Shown here: positions 29,685 through 39,700 of the stretch, piece after piece
Numbering within the stretch: position 1 is the first letter of the stretch
Layout of the letters: every line of letters begins with the position of its first letter
NCBI GenBank assembly: GCA_003164035.1
Contig: PLRS01000016.1
Location: 1 to 64,000 of the forward strand
DNA: 64,000 nt
Source: Bryobacterales bacterium
GTDB taxonomy: Bacteria; Acidobacteriota; Terriglobia; Bryobacterales; Bryobacteraceae
Direction of reading: 5' to 3'
Program-made: the position numbers and the translations under genes
Notes under the pieces: generated by a model
Database searches by the model: none
What the model saw: only the letters and a program-made list of their open reading frames with translations
Told to the model about the DNA's origin: nothing

Positions 29685-31067
29685 TTGAACCGCCGCGGCT
29701 TCCTGGCGGCCATGGCGGCGGCGGGCGGACGCACGCTGGTTGGCCAGCCGGCCGAGGGGCCGGTGGATTTCACCCTGCGCATCGGCGCGGTGGAAGTGGA
29801 GATCGCGCCCAAGCGGTTCGTCAAGACCACCGGCTACAACGGCTCGTTTCCCGGGGCGCCGCTACGGCTTGACGAGGGGCGGCCGGTTACCGCCGCGGTG
29901 TACAACGACACCGCGATTCCGGAGCTGGTGCACTGGCACGGGCTGTTCACTCCGCCCGAAGTGGACGGATCCGCCGAAGAGGGGACGCCGTTCGTGCCGC
30001 CGCACAGCCGCCGGACGATCACCTTCACCCCGGAGCCGGCCGGCACGCGCTGGTATCATTCCCATATCTACGCTGGCCGCGATCTGCATCGCGCCACCTA
30101 CACCGGCCAATTCGGGTTTCTGCAGATCGTGCCAAAGTCCGAACCCGGGCGCTACGACCAGGAGGTTTCGCTCGCGCTGCACGGCTGGAATCCGTACCTG
30201 GCCCCGATGGGCGGCCCTGGAGAAGGCAGCGAAGGCACGCTCGAAGTGAACTATGGCGCTTTCACCGTCAACGGCCATGCGCTGGGCGGCGGCGAGCCGG
30301 TTCGGGTGAAGCCGGGCGAGCGGGTGCTGTTCCGCATCCTCAACGCGAATGCCACCATGGCCCACCGGCTGGCGCTGGCGGGGCACCGCTTCCAGGTAAT
30401 CGCTCTCGACGGCAACCCGGTGCCGGCGCCGCGCGAGGTCGACGTGTTGGAACTGGCGGCGGCGGAGCGAATCGACGCCATAGTCGAGATGGATCGACCG
30501 GGCGTATGGACGCTCGGCGAGGTGGACGAGAAAGCGCGCAAGCTGGGCCTCGGGATCGTGGTGGAGTACGCCGGCCGGTCAGGCGAGCCGCAGTGGGCCG
30601 CGCCACCCAACCCGACCTGGGATTACACCCAATTCGGCGGCGGCGGGATGGCGCCCGAACCGGACGAGCGGATTCCGCTGGTGTTCAAGAACAAGTGGGC
30701 CGGCAACCGCTGGGTAGACCATTGGACCATCAACGGCAAGGAATACCCCAAGACCGATCCCATCCGCGTGCGGACCAACGGAAAATACCGGCTGATTTTC
30801 GATAATCGAAGCGACGACGCCCACCCGATACACTTACACCGTCACTCCTTCGAGTTAGTCAGCGTGGCCGGCAAGCCGACGGCGGGGATACTGAAAGACG
30901 TGGTGAACGTGCAGCCGCGGACGCAAGTGGAAGTGCACCTGGTGGCGAACCACCCCGGCCCGTCGCTGTTTCATTGCCACATGCAGATCCACATGGATTA
31001 CGGATTCATGACACTGCTGGAATATGTGGATGCGCCGGGCACGGGGATGAAGCACACGCACGGGTAG
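29685..31067 (+). CDS. Tat-exported multicopper oxidase
   Basis: A 460-residue three-cupredoxin oxidase with a TTG start. The Tat signal is NRRGFLAAMAAAGG. All four copper motifs are present: HWHGLF (about residue 87), HSHIYAG (about 125), HPIHLHRHSFEL (about 385) and HCHMQIHMDYGFM (about 433), providing types 1, 2 and 3 copper. Members oxidise phenols, metals or Cu(I) in the periplasm; the Met-rich insert of CueO is not evident, so the substrate is open. It stands alone, convergent with the aldo/keto reductase. Confidence 0.92.
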   Translation: MNRRGFLAAMAAAGGRTLVGQPAEGPVDFTLRIGAVEVEIAPKRFVKTTGYNGSFPGAPLRLDEGRPVTAAVYNDTAIPELVHWHGLFTPPEVDGSAEEGTPFVPPHSRRTITFTPEPAGTRWYHSHIYAGRDLHRATYTGQFGFLQIVPKSEPGRYDQEVSLALHGWNPYLAPMGGPGEGSEGTLEVNYGAFTVNGHALGGGEPVRVKPGERVLFRILNANATMAHRLALAGHRFQVIALDGNPVPAPREVDVLELAAAERIDAIVEMDRPGVWTLGEVDEKARKLGLGIVVEYAGRSGEPQWAAPPNPTWDYTQFGGGGMAPEPDERIPLVFKNKWAGNRWVDHWTINGKEYPKTDPIRVRTNGKYRLIFDNRSDDAHPIHLHRHSFELVSVAGKPTAGILKDVVNVQPRTQVEVHLVANHPGPSLFHCHMQIHMDYGFMTLLEYVDAPGTGMKHTHG

Positions 31068-31085
31068 GGCCCGGAAATCGCGCCG

Positions 31086-32060
31086 CTACCCGTCCACGTG
31101 ATGCAGGAAGAAGCGATCCAGCGCCTGCTTGTTCTTCTCCGACAGCATGCCCGAAATCCGCCGCATCTCCCCGGCGGGCAGCGGCTTGAACGCGCTCGCG
31201 AGCCGCGCATTGTGGTCGATATGCTCCAGCTTGGGCATGCCTACCACGGCCGCGGTCACCGGTAGCGAGAGCGTGTAGTAGAGCAGCTTTTCCACGGGGG
31301 CCTGGCCGATCAGCGCTTCCTGTGCGAAGGCCTTGATCGCCAGCACTCCCATCTTTTTGCGGATGGCCACCGGCAGGGCCAGGGTTTCGAAACTGGACCT
31401 GACACCCGGATCGGGAACCATGCCATGCTGGCCGCCCATCATGGACACGGTGCCGGCGTTGAGCGCCATCTGGGTGCAGTCGAAGTCGTGCCGCTCCAGG
31501 GCCGTCTGGAGCACTGCCGGATCGGCGTGGCTGGTGATACCGATGAAGCGGGTCACTTTCTGCTCGCGCAGTTTCAGTATCTGATCGAGCGGTCCGCCCT
31601 TGGCTTCAATCTTCGCCAGGTCTTCGGCGGTGGTGAGCGAGTGGATGTGCAGCAGATCCAGGCGGTCCACCTGCAGCGCCTTGAGGCTCTTTTCCACGAT
31701 GCGCTGGGACTGGTTGCCGTCGCGGCTGGTCAGCTTGGTGGCCAGAAAGAGCTTGTCGCGGCGTCCCTTGATGGCGATTCCGACGCGCCGCTCGGACAAA
31801 TGTTCGCTGCCGTAGTCGTCGGAGGTATCGATGTAGGTGATGCCCAGGTCGAGCGCCCGGGTGAGCGCGGCCACGGCCTGGTCTTCTTCGGTATAACTCA
31901 GGAAGCGGCTGCCGGCGCCGAATGCCAAAATCGATACTTGCGCGCCCGTCCTGCCTAAAACACGCGCAGGCAGCGGCGTATTGCCGGTACCGGCTGGCGC
32001 GCCGGCCGCCATACCGGCAGCCGCCGCGGTTCCGATGAATTCGCGTCGTGAAATGCTCAT
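31086..32060 (-). CDS. Tat-exported aldo/keto reductase
   Basis: A 324-residue (beta/alpha)8 oxidoreductase with a twin-arginine signal (SRREFIGTAAAAGMAAG). The catalytic tetrad is visible: Asp in YIDTSDDYG, Tyr in DDYG, Lys in LATKLTS and His in LLHIHSL. The cofactor-binding end includes AIKAFAQEAL. The start at 32060 is fixed by AAGGAGGGG just upstream (32071-32063); a frame reaching 32228 lacks such a signal. The C-terminal part (KNKQALDRFFLHHV) is longer than in cytosolic members. Export of an NADPH-dependent enzyme is unusual but common in this clade's gene sets. Confidence 0.87.
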   Translation of the reverse strand: MSISRREFIGTAAAAGMAAGAPAGTGNTPLPARVLGRTGAQVSILAFGAGSRFLSYTEEDQAVAALTRALDLGITYIDTSDDYGSEHLSERRVGIAIKGRRDKLFLATKLTSRDGNQSQRIVEKSLKALQVDRLDLLHIHSLTTAEDLAKIEAKGGPLDQILKLREQKVTRFIGITSHADPAVLQTALERHDFDCTQMALNAGTVSMMGGQHGMVPDPGVRSSFETLALPVAIRKKMGVLAIKAFAQEALIGQAPVEKLLYYTLSLPVTAAVVGMPKLEHIDHNARLASAFKPLPAGEMRRISGMLSEKNKQALDRFFLHHVDG

Positions 32061-32180
32061 TGCCCCTCCTTGACAGCTACGCTTGTGCTGCCGCTGACTA
32101 GAATTGTAGCGCGCCATGAAAGTGCGTCTCTCCGAAACGCGCTGGACAGGCGGAACCGCCCCACCATTGAAAACATGCAC

Positions 32181-32211
32181 CTGCTTTGGTGGCGCAGGCG
32201 GTTCCGCCTGC
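32181..32211. repeat. Hairpin repeat type D, copy 1
   Basis: CTGCTTTGGTGGCGCAGGCG followed by the inverse, forming GCAGGCGG-tt-CCGCCTGC (32194-32211). A second related stem GGCGG-aa-CCGCC sits at about 32149-32160. The same unit, CTGCTTTCGTGGCGCAGGCG, occurs at 48191. It lies in the 215-bp gap before the aldo/keto reductase gene and after the PQQ dehydrogenase end. Confidence 0.75.
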
Positions 32212-32275
32212 GATTTGTGATTTTTCACAGATCCTAAAGGTTGCGGCTCGGACTCGTGCCCTGCTAGCGAACCGT

Positions 32276-34054
32276 TTATTTGACGCTAAACGCGAGCAAG
32301 ACATTACCTGGCATGCTCGAGTAGCCGGAGTTCACATAAAGCAGACCATCCACGACCACGGGGCCGGTGGAGCTGAACGATCCACCCCGGCCGGGAATGC
32401 CATTGACGGTGGTGTAGTCCCTGACGGCATCGTAGTCCCAAACGATTGCGCCGGTCTTGATTTGAAACGCGCGGATGTGGCCGTCCATGGACGGGGAGAA
32501 AACCACCCCCGGAATGACAGTGGGAGGCGAACGTTGGGCGCCCGAACAACCACGCCGGCCCGCGCACGACGGCTTTGGCGGCGGGGTATGCCAGACAAGC
32601 TTGCCCGTCGCCGCATCCAGGGCGAAGAGCCCTCCTCCCGCAAGTGGATCGCCGCGAACCGAATCGGCCAAAGGCGCGAATACCAGCCTATCGGCGGGAC
32701 TATAGGCGATTCCCCATTGAATCCCGCCGCCCGGGCCGCCTTTGCCGATGCGCGTCTGCCACACGGTCTCACCCTGCCGGTCCGGATCGAATCCCCAGAC
32801 GACGGCCGATTTCTGGCCGGCGAGAATCATCTGGCGGCCGTCATCGAGATCCACAAGAATGGGCGAGGCCCCGAAATCCACGTCCGTGCCGGCTTTTTCG
32901 GGACAATTTCCCTTTTGCGGCCCTTGCGCGCCTCTGCCGCCGCAATCCCAATTGAACATGTCCGGAGAGGCCTGCCGGGTCCAACGAATCGCCCCGGTCG
33001 CCATGTCCATGGCAATAATGGCGTCGGCGGTATCTATGTCCGGATCGGAATACCCGTTGCCTGTGGCGACGTACAACAGTTTCCGCTTCAGATCGAGCGT
33101 GGGCGAAGACCAGATCGTCGCGCCCGACGGCCCGTAAAACTGAATGCCCGCCGGGCTTTTCCAGGTGGGCTTGGCCTCGGGAACCGTAAAGGATTTCCAA
33201 ATGAGGGAGCCATCGCTGGCCTTCAGGGCGACGATATTGCCGCGGAACGTGCAGCAGGAATAGAAAGGATTGGCGCCGGCGTTCTCTTCCTGCGACGCGA
33301 TGGGCACGTAAAGGCGGCCGTCGTCGAGCTTGGCTGTACCCGTGATGCGGGTGAACGCCTGGTCGTCCAGCTTCTTCCACCAAATGACCTTCCCGGTGTC
33401 GGCGTCCAGCGCATAGAAATTGGACTCGAGGTCGCCAAAGTAGGCACGCGAGCCAGGACCAATGATCACCGCGTCGCGAACCATGGCTTTTGCCTGGTAG
33501 GTCCAATAGAGGCAGCCGGTCTCGGCATCGATCGCGTACACGGTGCCATCGTTGCTACCCGTGTAGACCCGCCCACCCACAACGGTAGGCTGGCCATAGG
33601 CCGTTATCGTATCCGGGAACCCAAAGGCCCATTTGAGTTTGAGAGACGGAACCTGCTCCGCTGTCAGACCTGCCGCCTTGGCCGGTTGATAGCGCGTATT
33701 CCGTTCATCCGGGCTCCAACCGTTCCAGGCGGAATTGCCGAACTTGGGTTTGGCGCCGGCAGGACAATATCCGGTCATCGCCGGGACGACGGAGGGTCCG
33801 GCTTTCCCCAGATAGCGCGCCACCGCGCGACGCTCTTCGGGTGTGAGTAGCGCTCCCTGGGCCCGCATGGCGCCGGTTTCAAGCGATTTGAGGATGGCCT
33901 CCCAGGGTTTGGACGCCAACGCTTCGGCCAACGGAGCATGCGCATCGCTGTTTTGATCGTGACACTGCTGGCAGTGGGCGATATAAACGCGCGTTCCCTC
34001 TTGCGCCATCGAAACTCCGGCGGTTATCAAGATCAACCTGGCGAAACGATACAT
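32276..34054 (-). CDS. Exported PQQ-type quinoprotein dehydrogenase with N-terminal cytochrome c
   Basis: A 592-residue periplasmic protein. After a signal peptide (LARLILITAGVSMA-like), a small cytochrome c domain has CQQCH near residue 28 and a Met-containing C-terminal helix. The rest is an eight-bladed beta-propeller with PQQ-family repeats (WAFGFPDTITAYGQPTVVGGRVYTGSNDGTVYAIDAETG; GKVIWWKK; GATIWSSPTLDLKRKLLYVATGN). Members oxidise alcohols, sugars or polyvinyl alcohol. The heme comes first rather than at the C-terminus as in many quinohemoproteins, like polyvinyl-alcohol-dehydrogenase-type enzymes. Substrate not assignable. Confidence 0.85.
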   Translation of the reverse strand: MYRFARLILITAGVSMAQEGTRVYIAHCQQCHDQNSDAHAPLAEALASKPWEAILKSLETGAMRAQGALLTPEERRAVARYLGKAGPSVVPAMTGYCPAGAKPKFGNSAWNGWSPDERNTRYQPAKAAGLTAEQVPSLKLKWAFGFPDTITAYGQPTVVGGRVYTGSNDGTVYAIDAETGCLYWTYQAKAMVRDAVIIGPGSRAYFGDLESNFYALDADTGKVIWWKKLDDQAFTRITGTAKLDDGRLYVPIASQEENAGANPFYSCCTFRGNIVALKASDGSLIWKSFTVPEAKPTWKSPAGIQFYGPSGATIWSSPTLDLKRKLLYVATGNGYSDPDIDTADAIIAMDMATGAIRWTRQASPDMFNWDCGGRGAQGPQKGNCPEKAGTDVDFGASPILVDLDDGRQMILAGQKSAVVWGFDPDRQGETVWQTRIGKGGPGGGIQWGIAYSPADRLVFAPLADSVRGDPLAGGGLFALDAATGKLVWHTPPPKPSCAGRRGCSGAQRSPPTVIPGVVFSPSMDGHIRAFQIKTGAIVWDYDAVRDYTTVNGIPGRGGSFSSTGPVVVDGLLYVNSGYSSMPGNVLLAFSVK

Positions 34055-34154
34055 ATCCCCTCCGGATTCTCAACCAGAGCCAGAGAACGCCTGGCCCGAG
34101 TACAACCAATATAACGGAAGGAGTCGCCGGAGCGATCCCGCAATCGTCGAGATT

Positions 34155-34652
34155 TTATTTTGAGAGCGGGTCGAATCTTTCGCCGTTGGCGTCGACCCAG
34201 GCGCGCGACTCCACCGGTTTGGTACCGGCCCGAAAGGTCATTTTGCAGACGCGCCGGTGGTTGCGGAGGAAGGCCCCCATCATTCGATCTGCCAGGCGGG
34301 TGTGATCGCGGAGCCAGGCCGTCAGGTACTCGACTAGCTCTACTCCGGCTTTGGGATCCCCCTGTTCAATCTGGATGACGAATTGTTCGACCCTCCGCTT
34401 GGCCGCGTCATGTTGCTGTTTATGCCAGTTTAGTGAGCCATACCGGGCGGCGCGCATCAGCCGTTCCTCGTGAGCGAAATGCCCTACGATGCAAGCGATC
34501 AGGCGCTCGGTCAGTTTGGGGATCTCCGGCGGCGGACCAGGGCTGGAGAGGGCCGTTTGGAGATGGGAGACCGCCTCGAAGATCTCCTTGTGTTCGTCAT
34601 CGATTTCCGCGACAAACACGGCGTGCGATGTACTCCACTTCAGGGAACGCAT
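34155..34652 (-). CDS. Bacteriohemerythrin
   Basis: A 165-residue four-helix di-iron protein. Iron ligands are seen in SHAVFVAEIDDEHKEIF (His, His), HFAHEERLM (His, Glu) and NWHKQQHD (two His), plus a late HTRLADR (His, Asp). Hemerythrins bind O2 or sense redox state. An inverted repeat TTCGGAC-N6-GTCCGAA lies 17 bp upstream of the start and may be an operator. It is divergent from the glycosidase-like gene. Confidence 0.88.
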   Translation of the reverse strand: MRSLKWSTSHAVFVAEIDDEHKEIFEAVSHLQTALSSPGPPPEIPKLTERLIACIVGHFAHEERLMRAARYGSLNWHKQQHDAAKRRVEQFVIQIEQGDPKAGVELVEYLTAWLRDHTRLADRMMGAFLRNHRRVCKMTFRAGTKPVESRAWVDANGERFDPLSK

Positions 34653-34668
34653 GTCCCATTCTACAAGC

Positions 34669-34688
34669 TTCGGACTTCAATGTCCGAA
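34669..34688. promoter_or_regulatory. Inverted repeat between hemerythrin and glycosidase-like genes
   Basis: A perfect 7-bp dyad TTCGGAC/GTCCGAA with a 6-base spacer, between divergent genes. It could be an operator for either; no known regulator box was matched. A TATACT box follows at 34739-34744 on the plus strand. Confidence 0.35.
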
Positions 34689-34785
34689 TCAGAACCACGT
34701 GTCTAGTACCATTCCGTCCGCGGATGGCCGACTCGATGTATACTGGCTGCAACATTCGGTTGCCACGGAGGTAGAAGCTCCCCTT

Positions 34786-36753
34786 ATGCCGAAGCAAGCG
34801 CTCGCGATGCTGGGAATTCTGGCCGTATCCGCATCCGCCCAGGAAGGCTGGTGGATGCGCGAGCCGATCCGGTGGGTGCAGACCAATCTGCGGCAGACCG
34901 ACGCGGGGCTCGACGCGGGGCGGCTGATCGGGGAGTTGGCGGATATGCGGGCCAACGTACTGCTCGAGGGAATGGGCGGCATTGCCGCCTATTATCCGAC
35001 CACCGCCCCATTTCACTATCCCAGCCCGGAGCTGCCGCCGGGGCGCGACATGTTCGGCGATGTCCTCAAGGAAGCGCACGCGCGCAAGATCCGCGTGGTG
35101 GGCCGCTTCGATTTCAGCAAGACGCGAAAGGCGGTTTTCGACGCCCACCCGGAATGGTTTTTCCGCCAGGCGAATGGCGAGCCGGTGATTTACAACGGGC
35201 TCTATTCGACCTGCATCAATGGCGGCTACTATCGCGTCCAGGCGATGAAGATTCTGGCGGAGGCGCTGGAAAAATACGACGTGGACGGCCTGTTCTTCAA
35301 CATGTTCGGCAACCAGTCGCGGGATTATGGCGGCCGTTACGTGGGCTTGTGCCACTGCGACCAATGCCGGCGCCTCTACCGTGAGCAGTTCCACCAGGAG
35401 ATTCCGGAAACGCCGGACGACGATTACCGGAAGTTCATGTTCCGCTCTTCGCGGGAGGTCGCGGCGGCCATCGGCGGGCTGATCCGCGAAAAGCGGCCGC
35501 AAGCGGGCTATTTCAATTACGTCCAGGAATCGACCGACGGCATCATGTCGGAATCGAACACGGCGGTGGCACGGCCGCTGCCGCTTTGGCCCTATTCGGC
35601 CAGCGATAACGTGAACCGCGCACGCAACAGCCAGCCCGGCAAGATGGCCGTGAACCTGAACATGCAGTTCGTGGATTATTGGTGGCGCTTCGCCACCGTA
35701 CCGCGGGAGGAGATTGCGCTGCGGAGCTGGCAAAACCTGGCGCACGGCGGCGCGCTCACCTTCGAGGTGAACGGGACGCTCGATCTGGAGGATCGCCAGG
35801 CGCTGGAAGCGGTGAAGCCGATTTTTCGCTGGGCGGCGGCTAACGAGCGGTATTATGTTCATCAATCCAGCGCCGCGCGGGTGGTGCTGCTCGGCTCCCC
35901 GGCGGGCACCGGCCGCACCTATAGCCAGGACGCGTACCGCGGCATGTTTCGCCTGTTGAGCGAGGAGCACATTCCCTTCGCCGTCTCCGACAACCTGGAC
36001 TGGATGGGCAAGCGCGATTTCGACGTCGCGATCGCCACCGATTGGGCGCCCGCCGCGCTGCGGCAGTACGCGGAAGGCGGGGGCAAAGTGCTGATCGCGA
36101 GCGCGACCGCGCCCGAATTCGAGGTGGCTCCGGTGGAGCGGACCGAGAGCGACGTGAAGGGCTACATCCGGATTCGCGATCATGCCGCGTTTCCGTCTCT
36201 GAAGGACACCGATCTGTTGCTGCTCAACGGCCCGTTCACAACGGTGAAGACGGGCGGGGAGCGCGCGCTGACGCTGATTCCGCCTTCCCTGATCGGCCCG
36301 CCGGAGTTCGTGCATATCGACATGCACGATACCGATATACCCGCCCTGATGAGCGAGCGCGCCGGGAAAGGCATGGTGGTATGGATTCCTTGGAACCTGG
36401 GCGAGCTGTACTACCGGCTCAGCCTGCCGGCCCACGCCGGACTGTTTCGCGACCTCTTCGACCGGCTGGAGCCGCGGCGGCAGATTCTGACCGACGCGCA
36501 CCGGCTGGTGGAAATGAGCCTGATGCGGCAGGGCGGGCGCACGCTGCTGCACCTGGTCAACCTGAGCGGCCACTCCGAGACCGGATATTTTGCGCCGGTT
36601 CCGATGGACGCGATCCACGTGCGGATTGCGGGCAATTTCCGGTCGGCGCGAACCGTCCGCCGGCCGGGTGCGCTGGCGGTGCGCTCCGCCGGGGCCTATA
36701 GCGAGTTTACGGTGCCCCGGCTCGTCGATTACGAGTTGGTGGTGCTCGATTAG
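34786..36753 (+). CDS. Exported glycoside-hydrolase-like protein (GHL6-type)
   Basis: A 655-residue exported protein with a short signal (LAMLGILAVSASAQ). The N-terminal (beta/alpha)8-like part matches the hypothetical glycosyl hydrolase 6 pattern: ELADMRANVLLEGMGGIAAYYPT, DVLKEAHARKIRVVGRFDFSKTR, AHPEWFFRQANGEPVIYNGLYSTCINGGYY and DGLFFNMFGNQS. A middle region resembles the trimerisation (Rossmann-like) domain of beta-galactosidases (DYWWRFATVPREEIALRSWQNLAHGG; AEGGGKVLIASA). It is followed, 40 bp later, by a TonB-dependent receptor, suggesting a sugar uptake pair. The start at 34786 leaves the signal intact; the longer frame back to 34489 overlaps the hemerythrin gene. Activity is inference. 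Confidence 0.75.
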   Translation: MPKQALAMLGILAVSASAQEGWWMREPIRWVQTNLRQTDAGLDAGRLIGELADMRANVLLEGMGGIAAYYPTTAPFHYPSPELPPGRDMFGDVLKEAHARKIRVVGRFDFSKTRKAVFDAHPEWFFRQANGEPVIYNGLYSTCINGGYYRVQAMKILAEALEKYDVDGLFFNMFGNQSRDYGGRYVGLCHCDQCRRLYREQFHQEIPETPDDDYRKFMFRSSREVAAAIGGLIREKRPQAGYFNYVQESTDGIMSESNTAVARPLPLWPYSASDNVNRARNSQPGKMAVNLNMQFVDYWWRFATVPREEIALRSWQNLAHGGALTFEVNGTLDLEDRQALEAVKPIFRWAAANERYYVHQSSAARVVLLGSPAGTGRTYSQDAYRGMFRLLSEEHIPFAVSDNLDWMGKRDFDVAIATDWAPAALRQYAEGGGKVLIASATAPEFEVAPVERTESDVKGYIRIRDHAAFPSLKDTDLLLLNGPFTTVKTGGERALTLIPPSLIGPPEFVHIDMHDTDIPALMSERAGKGMVVWIPWNLGELYYRLSLPAHAGLFRDLFDRLEPRRQILTDAHRLVEMSLMRQGGRTLLHLVNLSGHSETGYFAPVPMDAIHVRIAGNFRSARTVRRPGALAVRSAGAYSEFTVPRLVDYELVVLD

Positions 36754-36793
36754 GGGTCGGGCTATGAAGCCATAACAGAAAGGTGGGGGGGAA

Positions 36794-39700
36794 ATGATAC
36801 GGAAGTATTTTCGCTACGCAGCGCTGTGTTTGATCGGCAGTTACTCCGTCTTTGCGCAGGTATCGACGGGTACAATCACGGGCTATGTTCACGATGCGTC
36901 GGACGCCGCCATCGTGGGAGCGAAGGTGAGCATTCTCGAAACCCAGACGGGAGAGCGCCGGGAGACAGTTACCAATGAACGGGGCGACTTCAACGCACCT
37001 TACCTGCAGCGCGGGACCTACTCGGTTACGGTGACCGCGAACGGGTTCAAGAGCCAGCAGTACACCGCCATCACTCTGGCGGTGGATCAGACGCTTCGGC
37101 TCCCGGTGACGCTGGAGCCGGGCGTGGTGCAGCAATCGGTCGAAGTCACGGCCGCCGCTCCGCTGCTGGATAGTGTGACTTCGTCTCTCGGCCAGGTGAT
37201 CGATAACACGAAAATCATGGATATGCCGCTCAACGGCCGGGACGTCTGGACGCTGGGGCTGCTTTCGGGCAACTCGGCGCCGGTAAAAGGGGTTGCCTCG
37301 AATCTCCCCTTTGTCGCGGGAGGAGGACGGTTCCAAAATAACGACATTCTGCTGGACGGCATCGACAATAACACCATGGCTACGGCCGGCGGAATCGGTG
37401 TGACCGGCATTAACTACACGCCCTCGGTGGACGCCATTTTCGAGTTTAAAGTCAAAACCAACAACTACAGCGCCGAGTTTGGCCGCTCGGCCGGAACCAT
37501 CGTCAGCGCCACGACCAAATCCGGAACCAATACGGCGAACGGCGATTGCTGGGAGTTTCTGCGCAACGACGACATGGACTCCAACAATTTCTTTTCCAAT
37601 GCCGCGGGGGCAGCCAAGCAGCCGTATAAGCAGAATCAATTCGGTTGTACGCTGGGCGGCCCAATTGTAATTCCCAAAGTTTACAACGGCCGAAACAAGA
37701 CGTTCTTCTTCGTGGACTATGAAGGCTTGCGAAGAGTTACTTCGGCCTCGTCGACGATTGAAGACATTCCGCCCGATTCGTTTCGCAACGGCAATTTTTC
37801 CAGCTATCCTTACACGATCTTCGACCCGGCGGCGAGACAGTTGGCCGCCAACGGCACAGTGGTCAGCACGCCGTTCCCGGGCAATCAGATTCCCGCGTCC
37901 CGCCTGAATGCCGGCGCGGTAGCTACGCTCAATCTTCTGCCGCAACCGAATTTCGGCTCGGCCACGGCGCTCTCGCGCAATTATCTGTTTTCCGGCAGCC
38001 AGCCTTTCGATAGCGATCAATTCGACGTCCGGATCGACCATCAGTTCAGCGAAAAGAACACTTTGTTCGGCCGCATTTCCCGCGCCATTCAATCGAACAC
38101 CAGTCCGGGAAACTTTAACGGGTTTTTGGGCGGCGGCACGGACGGCATCAACAATTCCGTCAGCGGCACCTTGAACGACGTCGAAGTGTTTACGCCGAAC
38201 CTCGTGAACGAAGCGCGTTTCGGATATTCGCGGCACAACGGGAACCAGGAGCCTTTGGACTTAAGCCAGGGAGTGACGTTTGCGAGCCAGAACGGGGTCG
38301 CCATGTACCCCTTTCCGGTGCTGGCATATCCGCAAATCCTGTTCTCATCCTCAGGCCAGAACACCGGTGGAACGAACGAGTTTCAACTCATCGGCTCGGC
38401 GACGCCAAACCTGAACATCGAGAACCTGTTCGAGGGCGCCGACGACCTTTCCTGGAACAGAGGCAACCACTCGATCAAGATAGGAGGCGATATCCGCAGG
38501 GACCGTTTCGACACCGTCTATGGAGGGGGCGAGACGGTTTTTGGACCCATTTTCACGTCATCTTCCAACTCGCCGAACTCGGGCGCGCCGTTAGCCGACT
38601 TCTTACTCGGCGATCCGGCGCAACTTACCGGGACGCAGTTACTCGACTGGGCCCGTCTCCGCGACATATACGCCGGAGTGTATGTCCAGGACGATTGGAA
38701 GCTGAGCTCGCACCTGACGATCAACCTGGGGGTTCGTTACGAGCTTTTTACGCAGCCGGTGGACGCCAAGAACAAAGGTGCGCTGTTTGACGCCGCCACG
38801 GGGGAGTTCGTTCTGCCCGGGCAAAGCGGCTATTCCGACTCGATCGTGAAAGGCCACCACTTAGACTTCGCCCCGCGGCTGGGCTTTGCTTACAGCCCTT
38901 CCAGCCGCTTGACCGTACGGGGCGGTACGGGATTTTTTTACGGGCCGCGATCCCCGAATCAGCAGTCAACCGTATTTGGCGCGAATCCGCCGAATGCGCC
39001 CACGGTGATTACGCCGTCGGTGAGTGCCACCAGCACGTTGGCGCCTCCCATTAATCTGAACACGCCGATTCAGGTCGGGCCGATGTCCCCGGATCTGAGT
39101 TCGTTCACGCCACAGAATAGCCTGGGCTTGCTGATCCGCACGGCGGATTTCAACAACAGCCGCCCGGCGCAGCTTTATGAGTGGAATCTGGGCCTTCAGT
39201 ATCAGGCCACCAAGAGTCTTGTTTTGGAAGCGACTTACTCGGCCGAGCGCGGCAATCACCTGACCAGCCGTGTCAATCTCAATCAGATTCCCTGGGCCGT
39301 GGGCATGGCCGGTTGCACGACTCAGGCCTGCCGTAAGTTTCCCAACGTGGGAAACCAGGTGGTGATGGATTCGTCGGCGGGCAACAACTTCTACAACGCT
39401 CTGAACCTTCGGGCCGAAAAGCGGCTGACGGCGGGTTTGAATTTCCTGCTGAATTATACGCGGGCGAAGAACCTGGAGGCCAACGGCACGGGCGGAAACA
39501 GCTCTTTCAGCCAGAACGGCGGCACCACTAATCCGCTGGATAGCTGGAACCTGCACAAGGAGAAATCCTACGCTCCGTTAGATCTGCCGAACGTTTTCGT
39601 GGCGAGCGTGGGTTACGAGCTGCCCTTCGGCGCGGGGAAGCGTTGGGCGCATGACTCGGGGGTATTGCGGGCGGTTCTGGGCGGCTGGGCGGCTAACGGA

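Noticed and set aside
32186-33850. A 554-codon plus-strand frame over the quinoprotein gene
   Set aside because: Antisense to a protein with signal peptide, CQQCH and propeller repeats.
34597-36618. A 673-codon minus-strand frame over the glycosidase-like gene
   Set aside because: Low-complexity Arg/His/Leu text without domains; the opposite strand has a signal peptide and family motifs.
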